Assembly: GCA_916700875.1 (NCBI GenBank)
Contig: CAKAKS010000291.1
Coordinates: forward strand, 208,501 to 272,500
DNA length: 64,000 nucleotides
Source of the DNA: Sebastes aleutianus
Lineage: Eukaryota; Chordata; Actinopteri; Perciformes; Sebastidae
Direction: 5' to 3'
The notes below the pieces were generated by a model that made no database searches, was not told where the DNA came from, and saw only the letters and a program-made list of their open reading frames with translations. Position numbers and translations under genes: made by a program. This document shows, piece by piece, positions 1-12,684 of the stretch; the stretch's first letter is position 1; each line of letters opens with the position of its first letter.

Positions 1-15
1 TAGATAACCGAAAGT
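1..15 (+). ncRNA. mir9: mir-9 hairpin, 3' arm (miR-9-3p), cut by window edge
   Basis: The window opens with TAGATAACCGAAAGT, identical to the last 15 of the 22 nt of mature miR-9-3p (the star strand of the neural microRNA miR-9). The following AACAAGAATCCCA (16-28) would be the lower 3' stem of the precursor. The loop and the miR-9-5p arm lie outside the window, so pairing cannot be verified. The orientation means the primary transcript runs on the + strand towards bcan, which is convergent. Human MIR9-1 lies in the same neighbourhood as BCAN and MRPL24, which independently supports the call. A chance 15-mer match is unlikely but the evidence is short. Confidence 0.85.
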
Positions 16-1063
16 AACAAGAATCCCATTACACGCCTGCACGGAGGAACAAAACAAAATATGAAAAAAAAACACAAAAAGAAGCAAGAATGGGCTCCGG
101 ACGATGGATGTTGCCAACCGATGACGTGAAGGTATGATGCTGTGTTGCATAAGGGCTGATTTTAAAGGGAGGGGAGGGGAGTTGGGTCTCTCATAGAGGA
201 TCTAATATGCACCAACACAAATAATCAATATTTGAATTATAGAAAACATTCAATTTTCACAAAATACATCAAATCTGGTCACAGTAATACTGTAGTGGTG
301 GGGTATAGCTTGTGCTGCTTTGTGACAAGATGGTAGAGTGTGATGTTTCCTCATGCCAACTCGCTGTCAATCAAGTGGTCGACTGGGATGGAAAAAGATA
401 AATTCAACATTTAAGTGTTCTTTGTCCTTTCCAAAAATGCACTTTAAGTCACACTGAAATGCTAAATGATCAATACAGCTAATAATAAATATGTGCACCT
501 ACTCCTATTGATAGACATATTGAAAAAAAAAAAAAAAAACTATCTTGTATTTGTACATGAAAAATGTATTTTTTTTAATCTCCTGGACAAAGAATCTTTC
601 GTGGTGACCTTTATTTAAACTGCTATCCTCTCCATAAATGGCATCCCGTTGAATTAATCCTTTCCTGTTCTGTCCAAACATCTCGCCTCAGGAGGAAATA
701 GATCAAATTAACAAAGTGTAATGATATAATTAAAATAAATCGTCTCTGTAGTGAGTGGCCATGCAGGGTTGACGGTTTCTGCTAAAGAACAAGACTGTTA
801 TACGCAAACCCAAATAGATAATGTACACGGAGGACCAGCCTTATTTTCTGCTCGGTGTACCAGATTAGACCGAACTGTGCAAATAAAATAGACTTTTCAG
901 ATAGTGTCTAGTACGAAAAACATACGTAAATCATCCACCTTCTTGTCCCACCAGAGAGGTAAACTGTGAAATAACTCGCAAGTACTTCACGCTCAGTTGG
1001 AGAGGTTTATTCTCGGTGCACTGTGCCTCAGAGATTTATGGTCTTCACCTTGTTGTATCCTGT
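16..1063. other. no gene seen; presumed 3' part of the mir-9 host transcript region
   Basis: No coding exon, splice pair or recognised repeat could be supported. It contains short A runs (523-539) and ordinary AT-rich sequence. It could be exon or flank of the primary mir-9 transcript, but nothing in the sequence proves it. Confidence 0.3.
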
Positions 1064-1065
1064 TT

Positions 1066-1120
<55 letters not shown>

Positions 1121-1122
1121 TT
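1064..1122. repeat. (TTTA)n microsatellite
   Basis: About fourteen uninterrupted TTTA units, a simple tetranucleotide repeat. Confidence 0.97.
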
Positions 1123-2636
1123 AGAGGCCTCTCAACTAATCACAAATCAAATTAGGTTTTTCTGAGGACACTTAAAAAAAAAGTCTTCACCTGGTTGGTT
1201 TGGTGGTTTTGTTTCTGAAAGATTTGTTATCACTGTTAATACAAATTAGTGAAGAAAGAAGCATTAGCTTGCATGAGCTACAGTTATTTCAAGATGATGA
1301 AGAAAAAGGGAGTTTAGAGTTTCAAAGCACTTGGATAGGATGTTGAGATAAATGTTTTTTTATGGTTTTTTTAAAAAACATTTGATTTTAAGATCCTAGA
1401 AAATCCTTAACCTTTCCTTTTCTCATATAGGCCTCTTTTTTTCTGCCGTCCTCCCTCTCTCCGTCTCACACACGCTTAATGCACAACCATACATACACAC
1501 AAACACATACCGCACACTCAAGAATTTCTTTGTCTAATTGCACTTTGTTTGGGGAAGAATTTGGCCTCAATCTGTTTTTTAATTAGCCTTTATTTTATCG
1601 ATGCCAGTTAATTGGCTAAAATATGCTTTTAGCACAGTTTTCTTGCCTGAATCTCTTTCTTAGAAGGGAAAACTGTTTGTTGTTGTTCTTGTAAGATGAA
1701 CAAGAACTACACATGGTTGAGACATGCTGTAGCCTCAGCAGCTTCGTTTTACATGACCATCCTCCTCTATTTTTGGTGAGTTTCAGGGTTCGGGATGATT
1801 CATAAAAAGGGAGATAACGTGCATGCTGCTCCTCTGTGGTTTTAGAGAGCACGTCCTACAGAAGCAGTGCTGGTGAGAGAGGTGAAACTAAACAAAGGAC
1901 ACCTCGAGAGGCAATTAGCGGCACTTTGCCATCATTTGGAGCATCTCCTCTCCAGTTGATGCTCTTCTGCAGTTGATTTGCTGCTTTTTCCTGCTCAATG
2001 GGCTTTGTCTCAAACAAGTCAACAGTATGACATCAGTGGGGCGCAACAAGGCAGCGAGGAAGATTGGTCATCTCATCTCCCATGTTAAATGTAACTTTGT
2101 CGAACATATATACTATCTAGGAACTAAAAATCTTTTTAAAATCTCCTCTCAAACCTCTTAAGCTCCATCAACACTGTAGTGGCGTATAACACAAAGTGTA
2201 ACCATCATTTCATCAGTGAAAATAAGGCTGTAAGATTTTTTTATATCCTAAATTGATCTTAAAATTTCAGAATCTTGCTTCCCAATCATTAATCTTTTTC
2301 ATACGTTAATGGCTGCAGCTTAATTAGAGATTTATCCAGCTTTTTATGATCTTTAAACCTTATTATTTGGACAAAAAATAGGTTATAAGCTATTTTCCTG
2401 TTGACCACATGTGCTTTTTGACACTGTACTTTCCCCACGCACTCGTCCCAACGTACTTCTTCTTTCTTTTCTACGGGTCCCCCCCCCCCACACCCCCTCA
2501 TTCATTTAATTTTATTCTTTTCGTTTTTTTCCCAGCTTGGATTCTCAGATGGTTGGTTCTGATTTGTATGCATTTGCATAATGAATGTCATTTGCATGCT
2601 CAGGGGCAGACCATACCATGAGAACGGCTGTGTTGG
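1123..2636. other. no gene seen
   Basis: Short open frames here lack splice context and resemble no family known to me. A stretch near 1900-1965 is less AT-rich and has a homeodomain-like AATTAG core, but nothing stronger. Confidence 0.3.
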
Positions 2637-2827
2637 TTGTTTGTGTGTGTGTGTGTGTGTGTGTGCGTGTGTGTGTGTGTGTGTTCATGCATGGGCACAT
2701 GTGTGTTCGTATGTGTGCGGCGTATATTAAGCACATGTAAATTACACGTTTTTTTTACACAAACAGACCATCACAGGGTGTTGTTTGTTTCGCGCCCACA
2801 CTGTATAAACACTTTGTTCTTCCTCTC

Positions 2828-2876
<49 letters not shown>

Positions 2877-2895
2877 TGTGTGTTTGTGTGTCCAT
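2637..2895. repeat. two (GT)n microsatellite tracts
   Basis: Nearly pure GT tracts at about 2641-2690 and 2831-2890, separated by about 140 bp of non-repetitive sequence. The open frames across them encode only Cys-Val strings. Confidence 0.95.
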
Positions 2896-3119
2896 GTGTG
2901 GGAGAATTCCTCCTCTATGTGTGCATGTAGGGCACCAATGTGACGATCATGCCTCTTTCTGTCTCTCCGCCTCCCTCTCTCGCCTGTCTTGGTAACCGTT
3001 CAGCAATGTACCGACTAGAAGAATGAAAATAAGAGACTCCCTCCTCAATCCCATAATCCTCCTCTTCTCCGACCCCTCCCTTGCCAGTTTGTCCTCCTCT
3101 CCCACACGGCAAGTCACAG

Positions 3120-3660
3120 TCCTGCCACCATCTTAGGTGTTAAGACTGGCACAAAATGGCAGCTGAATAAAAAGGGGGGAACGTGGATAGCCAGCGCTGC
3201 ACCTTCCCCCACTTCACGTTGGCCCCGATCCTTTCCGCGCCATTGGTTGCCTCAAGACAGTGTTAATTACTGCCAGTGTGTTAATTGTAGAGATCGCCCC
3301 AAGAGACGCGCGGGAAGGGGATGAGATAGGAGGAAGCCGTAGAGCCAGTGGCTTTTGAGTGTCGGCAAGCTGGCATTTTTAAGGGCAGCTGCGGTTCCCT
3401 GCGTCGCTTTCATCGTGCCCGCCGTCACGCTGCAGACTCCGACGATCGACCATTTTGTGGATTTTCCACAAGACGCCCTGAAAATTCTTTCGACGTCTCG
3501 GCTTCTGGGACGTTAATTAGATCATTCGTTTGATTACAAAGAGTTATAATTTCTATTTCTGCATGTGGAGCATTCACACGGTATTTACGCTGCAGGCGCG
3601 TACAGACGGCTTTGTTTGATGATGTGGAAGAGAAAGAAAACACCTACATGCTCCCTGACA
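3120..3660. promoter_or_regulatory. candidate conserved noncoding element
   Basis: This repeat-free block of balanced composition has several TTAATT/TAATTA homeodomain cores (around 3264-3285 and 3512-3520) and CpG-containing segments, in contrast to the AT-rich, repeat-laden surroundings. No open frame shows coding character. It looks like the enhancer-type elements found around developmental microRNAs, but only an alignment with other fish could establish that. Confidence 0.25.
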
Positions 3661-4559
3661 CCCACAAGGAGCCGTAATTAGCAACATGGTGGTCTTCATA
3701 AATCTCCGCTTGTTATCACACTTAGTTCTCTCTCACGTGGCACTACACTTCCTATTTGGCTTGTAGAAGAATATTTGTTGCCATATGGATTATTTCACAC
3801 AGGGTCATCAACTGTCACTCGTTTCTGAACCAGAGGAATTTAGAGATTTTACTGGAAATAACATTTAAATCATCTAAAATATATATACCATCACTTCTCC
3901 CCATTTCGTTGCTGTTGAATGAAAACCTTACGTCTCCAACAGGTCAAAGCTTCTGGCCTCATTTTTAGCTTTATGATCATGCATTTGGGTTTAAAAGGGA
4001 TCAGATAAGGAGAGATCAAATAAATGTCTTTTTGGGATTTAATTGGAAATGACTCTAAATTAATAACCTAAATTAATATACAGTTACTTCTCGTTTTGCT
4101 GCTCTTGGGATGAAAACCCATCATGCCAACTCTTTTGGCCTTACTTTGAGCTTCATGTGCATATTATTTAGGTTTCAAAATGGTTTTACAAGTCTGAGAA
4201 ATGTCGTAACTTTTAGAGAAGCATACAATATTATCAGCAAGTGTGAAAACATTTAAATTCCCCTAATTTTGAGTTAAGATTTAGTAAACCTTTAAGCAGG
4301 GAATAGGAAGTGAGGATCGCCTTCTTCAATGTGGTTTTATGACCTACACCATTGAGCCTGCGACTCTTACCACGACCGCTAGAAGCAAGGGACCGATGAG
4401 TTCAGGGAGGAAAAAGTGTAGTAAGTGAATGACTGGAAGGAGGAGAGAGAGAGGGGGGGGGGGCAGACAGACGAGGAGAGGGAGGCTGCGACAGTGAGAT
4501 CTCAATAGTGAGAGGCCTTCTTTGTGTTTCTGTGTGAGGTTTATCTTGGGGGGGTGCAT

Positions 4560-4790
4560 GGGGCGCTAAGAAAGGAGGGGAAGAGGAGAGGGTGGGGATC
4601 CTATCCTGGACCCTCAGACAAGCGGCACATTGTCCTCCCCAATGTGTGGCGGCACTTGTGGCGTAACGCCATTATTTAGGCCAGTGGAGGGAACGGGGGT
4701 CTGGAGACCAGCTTAACCAAAACGCCAATTAGAGCCGGATCGTCCTGATTAATGGACGAGGGAGATTGGTAAACAATGCCGGCCATTGTT
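4560..4790. promoter_or_regulatory. candidate conserved noncoding element
   Basis: Complex, repeat-free sequence containing CATTATTTAGG, GCCAATTAG and GATTAATGG motifs, the last being an OTX/PITX-like TAAT core. It lies between a G-rich tract (4448-4461) and a short (CA)n tract (4891-4910). The call rests on composition and motif density only. Confidence 0.25.
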
Positions 4791-4890
4791 AACGTAACCC
4801 CCCCAATCCCCTCCTCAAACACACACATATACAAACCCCTACCCCACGGGTTCTTTCACACAGCAGACCCTCCATCCCCACTGCCTCTAA

Positions 4891-4922
4891 CACACACACA
4901 CACACACATGCAAACACACGCA
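4891..4922. repeat. short (CA)n tract
   Basis: About nine CA units followed by imperfect CA-rich sequence. Confidence 0.85.
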
Positions 4923-5427
4923 CATGATTTGTCTGTCATGCCAGTGCTCAGAGGCCTGCCATTAGCATGCTGCTCTTGTTTTTTTTGTTCTAGCTTTTCA
5001 ATGTAAAGTTTTGCGTTGATCCTCTCATGTAAATTGGCGTATATATGTGAATTATTAATCTTCCTGTTAAGAGATAAATATAATTAGTTTAAGTAGTAAA
5101 CAAAAAACAAAGTTCATGACAAAAAGTTAACATTTCGCAAACAAAAAATAAATATATGAAAAAAAAAAAAAAAGATTACAGTTGAAATGTTAAAGATATA
5201 TCCTTATGTATTTAACATGCACATAAAATTAAACATTTAAGTTGTAAGCGGAGCGATGAAACTGAGGCGTCTTTCATCAAAAGCGGCGCGGGGCTCATAT
5301 GTTAATCACACACACCATGCGATGCTCGGCTCTGCATTTCAATACGTCCTACTTTATTGTTTTTTTTAAGCATATGCGCTGAATAATTAGCCACCACATA
5401 GTCCAATCAGGGGCATGCCAATGTGGG

Positions 5428-5441
5428 GTTGCCATGGCGAC
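5428..5441. promoter_or_regulatory. RFX-type X-box motif
   Basis: GTTGCCATGGCGAC is a near-palindromic X-box: two RFX half-sites spaced by AT, with one mismatch (GGCGAC for GGCAAC). It sits in a repeat-free block (about 5270-5445) that also contains ATTAGCC and a CCAAT core. RFX factors regulate ciliary and neural genes. Function here is inference. Confidence 0.35.
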
Positions 5442-5445
5442 CTCA

Positions 5446-5675
5446 TCAGTTCGTACCCCCCACAACCCCCTCACTCCCTATCCCCTCCACCCCCACCTCC
5501 TTCTCCTCCTCCTCCTCCTCCTGCCTGGCTGCAAACAGGACGGAGAAAAATAAAGCGTGGGAAAAAACACTTTGGTGGCTCAGACAATGATAGTGGGGGT
5601 GAGGAGGAGGAGGAGGAGGGAGAGGAGAGGAGAGGAGGAAGAGAAGGAGGAGAGGAGATGGAGAAGGAGAGGAGG
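5446..5675. repeat. pyrimidine-rich then purine-rich low-complexity pair
   Basis: A C/T tract (5456-5522, with CTC units) is followed about 75 bp later by a G/A tract (5597-5673, GAG/GGA units). On one strand the two halves are roughly complementary and could fold back. The opposed open frames here are Pro/Ser-rich and Glu-rich artefacts of this composition. Confidence 0.8.
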
Positions 5676-7778
5676 TGTGATGTTGGTGATTGGAAGAGCA
5701 GCTTGTGTCTAGACTGGCATGGTTGTTTTGGAGTTTGGTGTTTTTAGGGGGTGGGGGGTGGGACATATTTTATCTCTGTGTGTTGAGTTTGTTCCTTCTG
5801 TTATTAGCGTGTAATCTACGAGCAGTGAATGGGAGCTTACAGTAAAGGCCACTCCGTAGGCGATACAGTAAACAGTAACACACAGCTTTGTGTTAAATTA
5901 TGCATGACTTAGCTCAGAGTCCTACAAATGTTTTGAGTCTGTGCACATGATCGGTTTTCTCAAAATCCGGCTGCAATCCCTCCACATATTTAACATCTTT
6001 AGGAGCTTTTAAGTAAGAACAGGAACTGGCTAATTATTCACAAGGAATAGGGGATGTGTGTGTCATGCAGGACACGTGTGTTAGGTTATTAATTGCATGT
6101 GTGGATGCAGTACGTTTGAGCCTTATTTAACCAAGATGGTCTCCTGGGATCAATATCTTCTATAGTTGTCTCCAGTTCGAGAGTGTACTGTAAATGCAGT
6201 AAAGTTGAACACAGTAGAGCAGCTGGGGAATTGAGCCAACTGGTTCACCAACATCATTTGAATACCGTATTAAAAATGCATACACATGTATATTCTGTTG
6301 CTCCACATACTGCAGAAACTGTACATCTTATCAGGACATTAATGATAAAACAATGATTATATCTTTTGGTCATTCTGTGATCTTCTTGAATGAGATGAGA
6401 TGTTTTTAACGCCTCCTCTGTGTCTTCTTTTTAAGGTTTCGGATCAGTCTGGAGTTGGGAATCATCCGTCCTTTTGCTTCTCCGCTCTTGTGGACTGTGA
6501 CTTTGAGTCCAGCGATGTTCGTTTCACACAGGACTACGTCATTAACCGCTAACATACGGGAGGAAACACACGGATTCTGTGAACACAGCCGTCTCCAACA
6601 ACAAGAGGACAAAGTTAAAACCGACCGGGTCTTAAAGCTGGTAATGGATACAAAAGTGACCGTTTTCGGCCTCTACAGCAGAACATCTTTATCTGAATGA
6701 CGACAGAAGACTTTGATACAAGCGGTACAAAACTGACAGTTGGCCATCATGAGGCTGGAACAGAGCGTACAGGACGGCAAAGTGAGCTGTTGTACACGGT
6801 GTTCTTGGGAAATGCTCTGCACAGCTGTTCAGGAAACATCTGCACTAGATTTTCATGTAGGTCAGAGCTTAGATCTCTCTCTCTCTCGATCACGCACACA
6901 AAAAAAAATCTGTCATTTGAGATTAAAACAAATTTTAAAAAAAAATGAAAAAAAGGTTAGATGATGGTAAAAATAGTTGCTGTGGTGTTTTGAATTTTTA
7001 GCGTTATTCATTAGTTTAACAATTTATTCTCTTTTTTTATCTTAGATCTTAAATCGTAGCTTTTAAATTTATTTCTTTCTCATTTATATCTTGAATCCTA
7101 CTTGTTTCTAATTATTTCAGCTTACAATTAAATTAGTCTCTTTGTCTCATGTAAAATGTTGCATGTTTCAATCAAGTTGTTGACAATCTGTGTGACTGGA
7201 TTACTTGAAACATTTGAAATTATTATTTTTTCGTGTGATAAATGTTTTATGGAATTCATCCATCAACTATGAATTGTTTTATCAATCGTTCAGATTATTT
7301 GACTTTTTTAGTTTAATTTAGTTGAGGTTTTTTTAGACACATGCAGTACATGTTTCACATTTTTTTCATCTCATACTATATTTTGTACATTTCTATATTA
7401 TTTAAGGGCTGTATAACCTTAACATGCTAAATGATTTGGTGGTTAAATCAGCTCTTATGGAGGCTCTATTTTTACAGCCACTTATCATGTACATCACATT
7501 TTATTTGACCTTTTTTTATTTTGTGTACAATATCGTTGTTAAATCTTTATCAAATTATATTTTTATTTTTACTGTACACATTTAAATCTAGAGAGCTACT
7601 ATCACTGCAGGAAGCAGTTTTTTTTATCTATGCAAGAGAAATGAGCAGGAGGTTTTGTTACGTTTGCACATGAATTGTATGGTATACGTTTGCACATTAG
7701 CAGCTAAATGTACGGGTTCAGTTTGTGTGAGAGAATTGTGGTGTTTTACTAACATGAACTATTATGAGCACAGGTGCA

Positions 7779-7780
<2 letters not shown>
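5676..7780. other. no gene seen
   Basis: AT-rich intergenic sequence with short overlapping open frames (6406-6964) that lack splice signals or recognisable domains. I found no transposon ends. Confidence 0.3.

Positions 7781-7819
<39 letters not shown>
7781..7819. repeat. (GT)n microsatellite
   Basis: Nineteen pure GT units. Confidence 0.97.
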
Positions 7820-7821
<2 letters not shown>

Positions 7822-8679
7822 ACGTTTTAGGTTTCATTAGAAACAATGAATACAGTCTTTCCATTGATTTCATCAGTAATTGCAGTCAGCCTCAGAGACT
7901 AAAATCTGGATTTATTCCACATTTCATTTGTTAAATCAGCTCCTCTGACAATATGAACACATGAATGCATGGGATTTTGTTTTGATCTAATGTGGAGAGC
8001 TTGTGCAATAGATTTTATGCAGTTTGAATACTATTTCGAGGGAATAACTGATCATATTGTAATGCACTGAACTACTGTTTCAGGAGTGTTATAAGCAGGA
8101 TTTGCACATGAGCTGCTGTTAATGTGTTTTTACTATGCAACTGTTTCTACTGCAGTTAATTTAAATCAATAAAAGTATTAATGTTTACAAGAGACAATAA
8201 CTGTCTATGTGTGGATTTCTGAGGTCTACGTTTGTGTGTTAAAAGGTACTAAGATTTGTTTTTTTTAAATCTATGATGAGAACGTAAAGGATGTAGAATC
8301 AACCGTGACACAATCATTATTTCACAAATTTGTTGAATCATCAAATTACGTCAAAATTTACAAAACCGCATTGTGTTTCTTCTCCAGTACATCATCCACA
8401 TACTGAACAGAAAAAGGTCATGCACATTTTGCTTAGTTAGCTGTGTAAATACATTTAAATACATTTTAAAATCAATAAGTATGGCACATGTAAAATCAGC
8501 TTAGTTCATTTGACATCGCTAATGTATCAGGAAGGTTACAAAAAAGTACTCAGTCTGTTCCAGTTTAGTCCCTCAATCATGTAAATATCCACAGAGTGCA
8601 ACAATTTAGAAATAAACCTCCAGCTCCCACAGTAGTCGCACAGAAAATAAGTGATAATTGTTCTGCACAGAGTTTCATT

Positions 8680-8800
8680 TATAGATTTAGATTTAATATT
8701 GTCCCAGAGGGAGATTTGTTTTCACAGCCAGTACAACACAGAAACATATAGATATACACACAGCAGAACATATAGAAAAAAAATCACTATAAAATGTAGT
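8680..8800. mobile_element. possible retrotransposon 3'-tail fragment
   Basis: The segment starting TTGTCCCAGAGGGAGATT resembles the GTCC-GAGGGAAATT tail shared by many fish non-LTR elements, and a similar tail occurs at about 19236-19262. There is no coding portion, and the boundaries are uncertain. Confidence 0.35.
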
Positions 8801-8989
8801 TCCTTACAAACTTTACATGTGATGTGGATTAATTCCTACTGTTGCAGGCTCTTCTTCATGGGGCTGTGTTTGTGTACACTACCATCGAGCTGTTTTCAAT
8901 ACATTATCTATTAGTGTTGCTATTAGTCAATTCTTTTAATTTATTAAAGAGAAGGTCAGTTACACACTTCCTCTTATGGGTGTCATCCT

Positions 8990-9700
8990 GTACAGTCCTT
9001 TACTGTTACCGTCAGCCCAGCCCGTTCTCATTCCAAGGGCGCCAAATACCGAGGCTTTGTCACGGCTGCCAGCATGTAATACCGCCGCACAAGGCACCCT
9101 TTAGCGCCCGTATGAGACGCACCAGGCTTTCCATTAACTACAATGTAAACCCATCCGCGGCAACAGTAAACACTCAGAGAAAGTGCGTCGGGAGTGTGGT
9201 GACATAGTTTAAAGAGCGAAAAGACACACTAAGGGTGGCCGTGAGGGGAGTAGGATGGGTCCAACAAACACAAGGCTTTAATCGAGGAGGCCGCTGTTTG
9301 AGTCCCGTTTCATTTTTACGTTACAATCAGCTGTTCGTTCACAACGTTCAGCTTAATTTTCACTTTACAAACGTAGTAGTTTATATCCCAACCATGTAGT
9401 TCTTTCCCAAACCTAACTAAGTGGTTTTGATGCCAAAAATAAAGTGACACCAAGGGGCGTGACAAAGCGTGCCGAGTGTGCAGAGCTGGGATGAGAACGT
9501 GTTGGTCAGCCACATAGAAAGAAGCTCAATGGCCGAGAGGGGTAGTCGTAAAGACATTCGACTCGCTTACTTTCCTACCCAGCTGTTCCCAGCAGGTCTG
9601 AGACTGGAGCCTGTGACTCTTATTCACTCACACATTCGATTCACACTCATTTTTAAACTGCTTTTGGAGTGACGTGTGGGGAAAAATCATTGTCATGTGT
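8990..9700. mobile_element. interspersed-repeat material (non-autonomous)
   Basis: Dense, CpG-containing, non-coding sequence resembling teleost dispersed repeats. The part at 9396-9425 (AACCTAACTAAGTGG) is related in inverse orientation to 17600-17625 (TACTTAGTTAGGTTTAG), suggesting a family shared with the 17.4-17.8 kb block. No open frame of a transposase is visible, and the ends were not resolved. Confidence 0.4.
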
Positions 9701-10740
9701 AAATACAAGTTAACAGCGATGCATCATTTCCCCAAATTCTGTTAAAAATCCAACCAGATTTGTCTGTGATAGAGAATGTGTCTAGTGATATTTATGATGC
9801 CAGTAGTCAGACTTTCCCTTTACATTACACAGAAGTATGAGACTGGGAAATGTAAAATTACATAATCTTGGTATATTTAATGATTAATGCATGAGCTAGC
9901 TGTGAGGAACCAGCCATGCTGTGAATTTAAAGATGGACCTAGAAATATAAAGTTTCAGAAACTATTCAGGTTGAGTGGATCCATTTGGATTAAACTATTT
10001 TGATATATGTTTAAAGTTGAGCTGTCTCTATTGGGATTTATTGCCCGTTTATGAATTCAGGATCAAGACGAGGTTGTACACTACTTCATTTAATGCAATA
10101 TAACTGTACAGGTATGTAAACTGACCAACTTATTACACAAAACCCTTGTTAGAACAGTCCGGAGGTAGAAACGCTCCAGCAGTGAACAGAGAACAACATG
10201 CTCACATGAACACTAAACACAATCACTGATCAATGTTTACACGCGCTGTACACTCGCAGAGGAAAATCACAGTCACATCTGGATGATGTGCTGCGTCTGG
10301 GACAGCGTGGCACAGCTGCTCTTAAAGAGGCGCAGGCCAGTGGATCCAGCTGCTGCCGTGCTGCATGAAGCATCTGGAAACATCTGGAGGGACGAGCTCC
10401 TCGTTCAGCTCACAAACACTCTGGGGGTAAAGGTTTCGAGGTAGAAGGTTTCTGAGCTGTTTGTTTCACGCATTAACACGACGGATACGAATCATTCACA
10501 GTGTGTGGTGGTCATCAGAGCGTATGTAACGCACAAACTCTCCTTCTCTTCCACAGAAATGATAATGGGGCGACTAAGGTTAGTATAAATTTGATGTTTT
10601 GGAAAGGCTTGCAAAGTTTGAATGTTGAGTATTTTGATAATTGTTTCGCGTTCTTCATCAGGCTGTTTGTACATGTATCAATATATGAAGCTGTCCATCA
10701 TTAAAGGCGCCCAAAATTGACAGAACAAACAACATAAAGA

Positions 10741-10990
10741 TTAAAGCTTCAGTAGGCAGAATGTTTTTGGCATCATTGTGCAAAAATTCCGTAATAACCT
10801 TTCAGCATATTGTAATTCAAGTGTTCTGAGAGAAAACTAGACTTCTGCACCTCCTCATGGCTCTGTTTTCAGGCTTTAGAAAATCTAGCCCGTGACGGAA
10901 GACTTTGACCAATCACAGGTCATTTCATTAAGAGAGCGTTCCTATTGGCTGTGCTCTGGTCATGTGACCGGTACTTGGCTTTTGGTAATG
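10741..10990. mobile_element. TTAA-type MITE, left end only
   Basis: It begins with TTAAAGCTTCAGTAGG. The block is non-coding, and I recognise this kind of sequence as a high-copy teleost MITE with TTAA target preference (piggyBac-like). A matching inverted right end was not found, so this copy is truncated or diverged. Confidence 0.45.
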
Positions 10991-12009
10991 GTCTAATACT
11001 CTTTATTTTAGCATTTTTGGTTAAATATCTTCACTGTAATTACACTTTTTCTAAACACAAATGTAGATGGAGTACAGATTGGGTAAATCTGTGAATTTAG
11101 TAATGTTTATGATTTAAATTGTATTTACTTGAAATCCCATATATATATATATAATTGTAAAAATCATTATCAGTGTAATGAAACAAAATAGAAGACCACC
11201 GTCTACATGTTTTAACAAATACAGACTTAACCTGTGGTTGACCTTGTTGACCTTTCACATGTTCCTTCAGTAAATTACCATTTAAGAGCTTAACAGTTAG
11301 TAGGGGCATTTAAATAAATAATATACTAAAACACTGAACAGTCAGCTGTTACTCTTAGTTAGGAAAGATGGCCTTAAAGAGAAACTGTCCAAAAACAAGT
11401 ACTGTATATGATTATATAACCGATCTAAGAGTGCAGCAGTCTCAATAACCATTTTCTACACACCTGTGATCGTTTTCACTGAGGCTGAACCTTTTTATTG
11501 TCAGTTTTATTAAATTGACTCTGCTGTTCTTGTTATTTTGCATCTGTTTTTCTACTGAAGTGTTAACATGACGTTGACGTAAAAGAGCTCGTATGAACTA
11601 ATCTCCTGTACCCTGTATTAAAAAAAAGGTTAAAAAAAAAATTAATCTGAACAATCTTGCATCAAACTGCCTGTGGAAAAATCTGATTAAAAAGACCTGG
11701 CAGAAACAGTACTAGTATCAGCTGTACAAAATATACAGTTAGCTGTCTGTTACAGGAGCCTATATACAGTCTATCATTTCTCATTTCACTCTGGGGTATT
11801 TGCAGTAAATTTAAAATTATATTCTTTAAAATGTAAACAAAAATGCTAATTTTAGGGCGACTGATCCTTTTTGACTGGCAGTGTATTAAAAGAGGGTGGT
11901 ATCCCACGGTTACTGCAAACACAAGTACCACTACAGATCTTGTAGACATGATAATTTGCATTGTTTTTGTAAAAACATAAATCCTGAGTGAATGTGAGGA
12001 GGGCCATAT
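10991..12009. other. no gene seen; short (TA)n at about 11140-11153
   Basis: AT-rich sequence with a small TA repeat. Minus-strand open frames (such as 11662-11961) have no coding support. Confidence 0.3.
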
Positions 12010-12460
12010 GACAGGTAGGCCCTCTGCTGCAGTCAGCGCTGCAGGCCGGCCTCCAGACAGCAGGAAAGTTACGGGAACCGTCTGATTATAATGGAATCAA
12101 TAACAAAACAAAGGCTCATGTCTGGGAGGAAAATCGTGGGAAGTGCCGCCGAGGGCCTGATTAGCATTCTGTATTGCGAGTCCCCGCGGGCCGTCTCCTG
12201 GAGCCCCCCAACCCGGGAGTGAAGAATGGCTGCACGGGAGGGGAGGGGGGCAGAGATGGAAGAGAGGTTGCAGAGGGCCAGACGGGGGATGCGGAAAGTC
12301 AAGGAAGACAGCTTCACAAAGACGAGCACGGTGCTGAGGGGGGAGAGAGGACGGGGGAGGTGCTGGAGGGCTCGAGGCTGCCACCGTGAAATCCGGCGGT
12401 GCGAGGGGACTGGGTTCAAGTTCAACGGCAAATCCTCGTCTGCATGATGACGTGATGGAG
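12010..12460. promoter_or_regulatory. candidate conserved noncoding element, GC-rich
   Basis: A GC-rich, repeat-free island in AT-rich DNA, with AACAAAG (SOX/TCF-like, about 12105-12112), GATTATAATGG and CTGATTAGC motifs. Overlapping open frames occur on both strands (such as 12069-12578 minus) because stops are scarce in GC-rich DNA. None carries a recognisable domain or splice structure. It could alternatively be an unrecognised exon or CpG island promoter. Confidence 0.3.
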
Positions 12461-12569
12461 ACTCTCTGAAAGAATCCCGTCTGACTTGAACTGTGTCTAT
12501 AACTTTAAATCTACCTGTTACTGTGGTGAAACTCACCGGAGATGAAACTATCTGAAAGCTGGTCGCTTC

Positions 12570-12606
12570 AGATCTCATCTCATCTCATCTCACCTCTCAT
12601 CTCTGA
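12570..12606. repeat. short (CATCT)n repeat
   Basis: Four to five CATCT units with one variant. Confidence 0.85.
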
Positions 12607-12684
12607 AGCATGAAGGTCAAATTTAATTTAAAACTTTATTTGAATGCAGCAGATTCAGGTTCACATCACTGACAATTAGAACCA

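Noticed and set aside
2637..2930. 97-codon Cys/Val-rich frame
   Set aside because: It is a product of (GT)n microsatellites.
5415..5766. Opposed open frames of about 106-110 codons
   Set aside because: They arise from the complementary pyrimidine-rich and purine-rich low-complexity tracts.
12069..12578. 169-codon minus-strand frame in a GC-rich island
   Set aside because: No domain, splice signals or relatives known to me. GC-rich DNA gives chance long frames, and frames on the opposite strand are also open.
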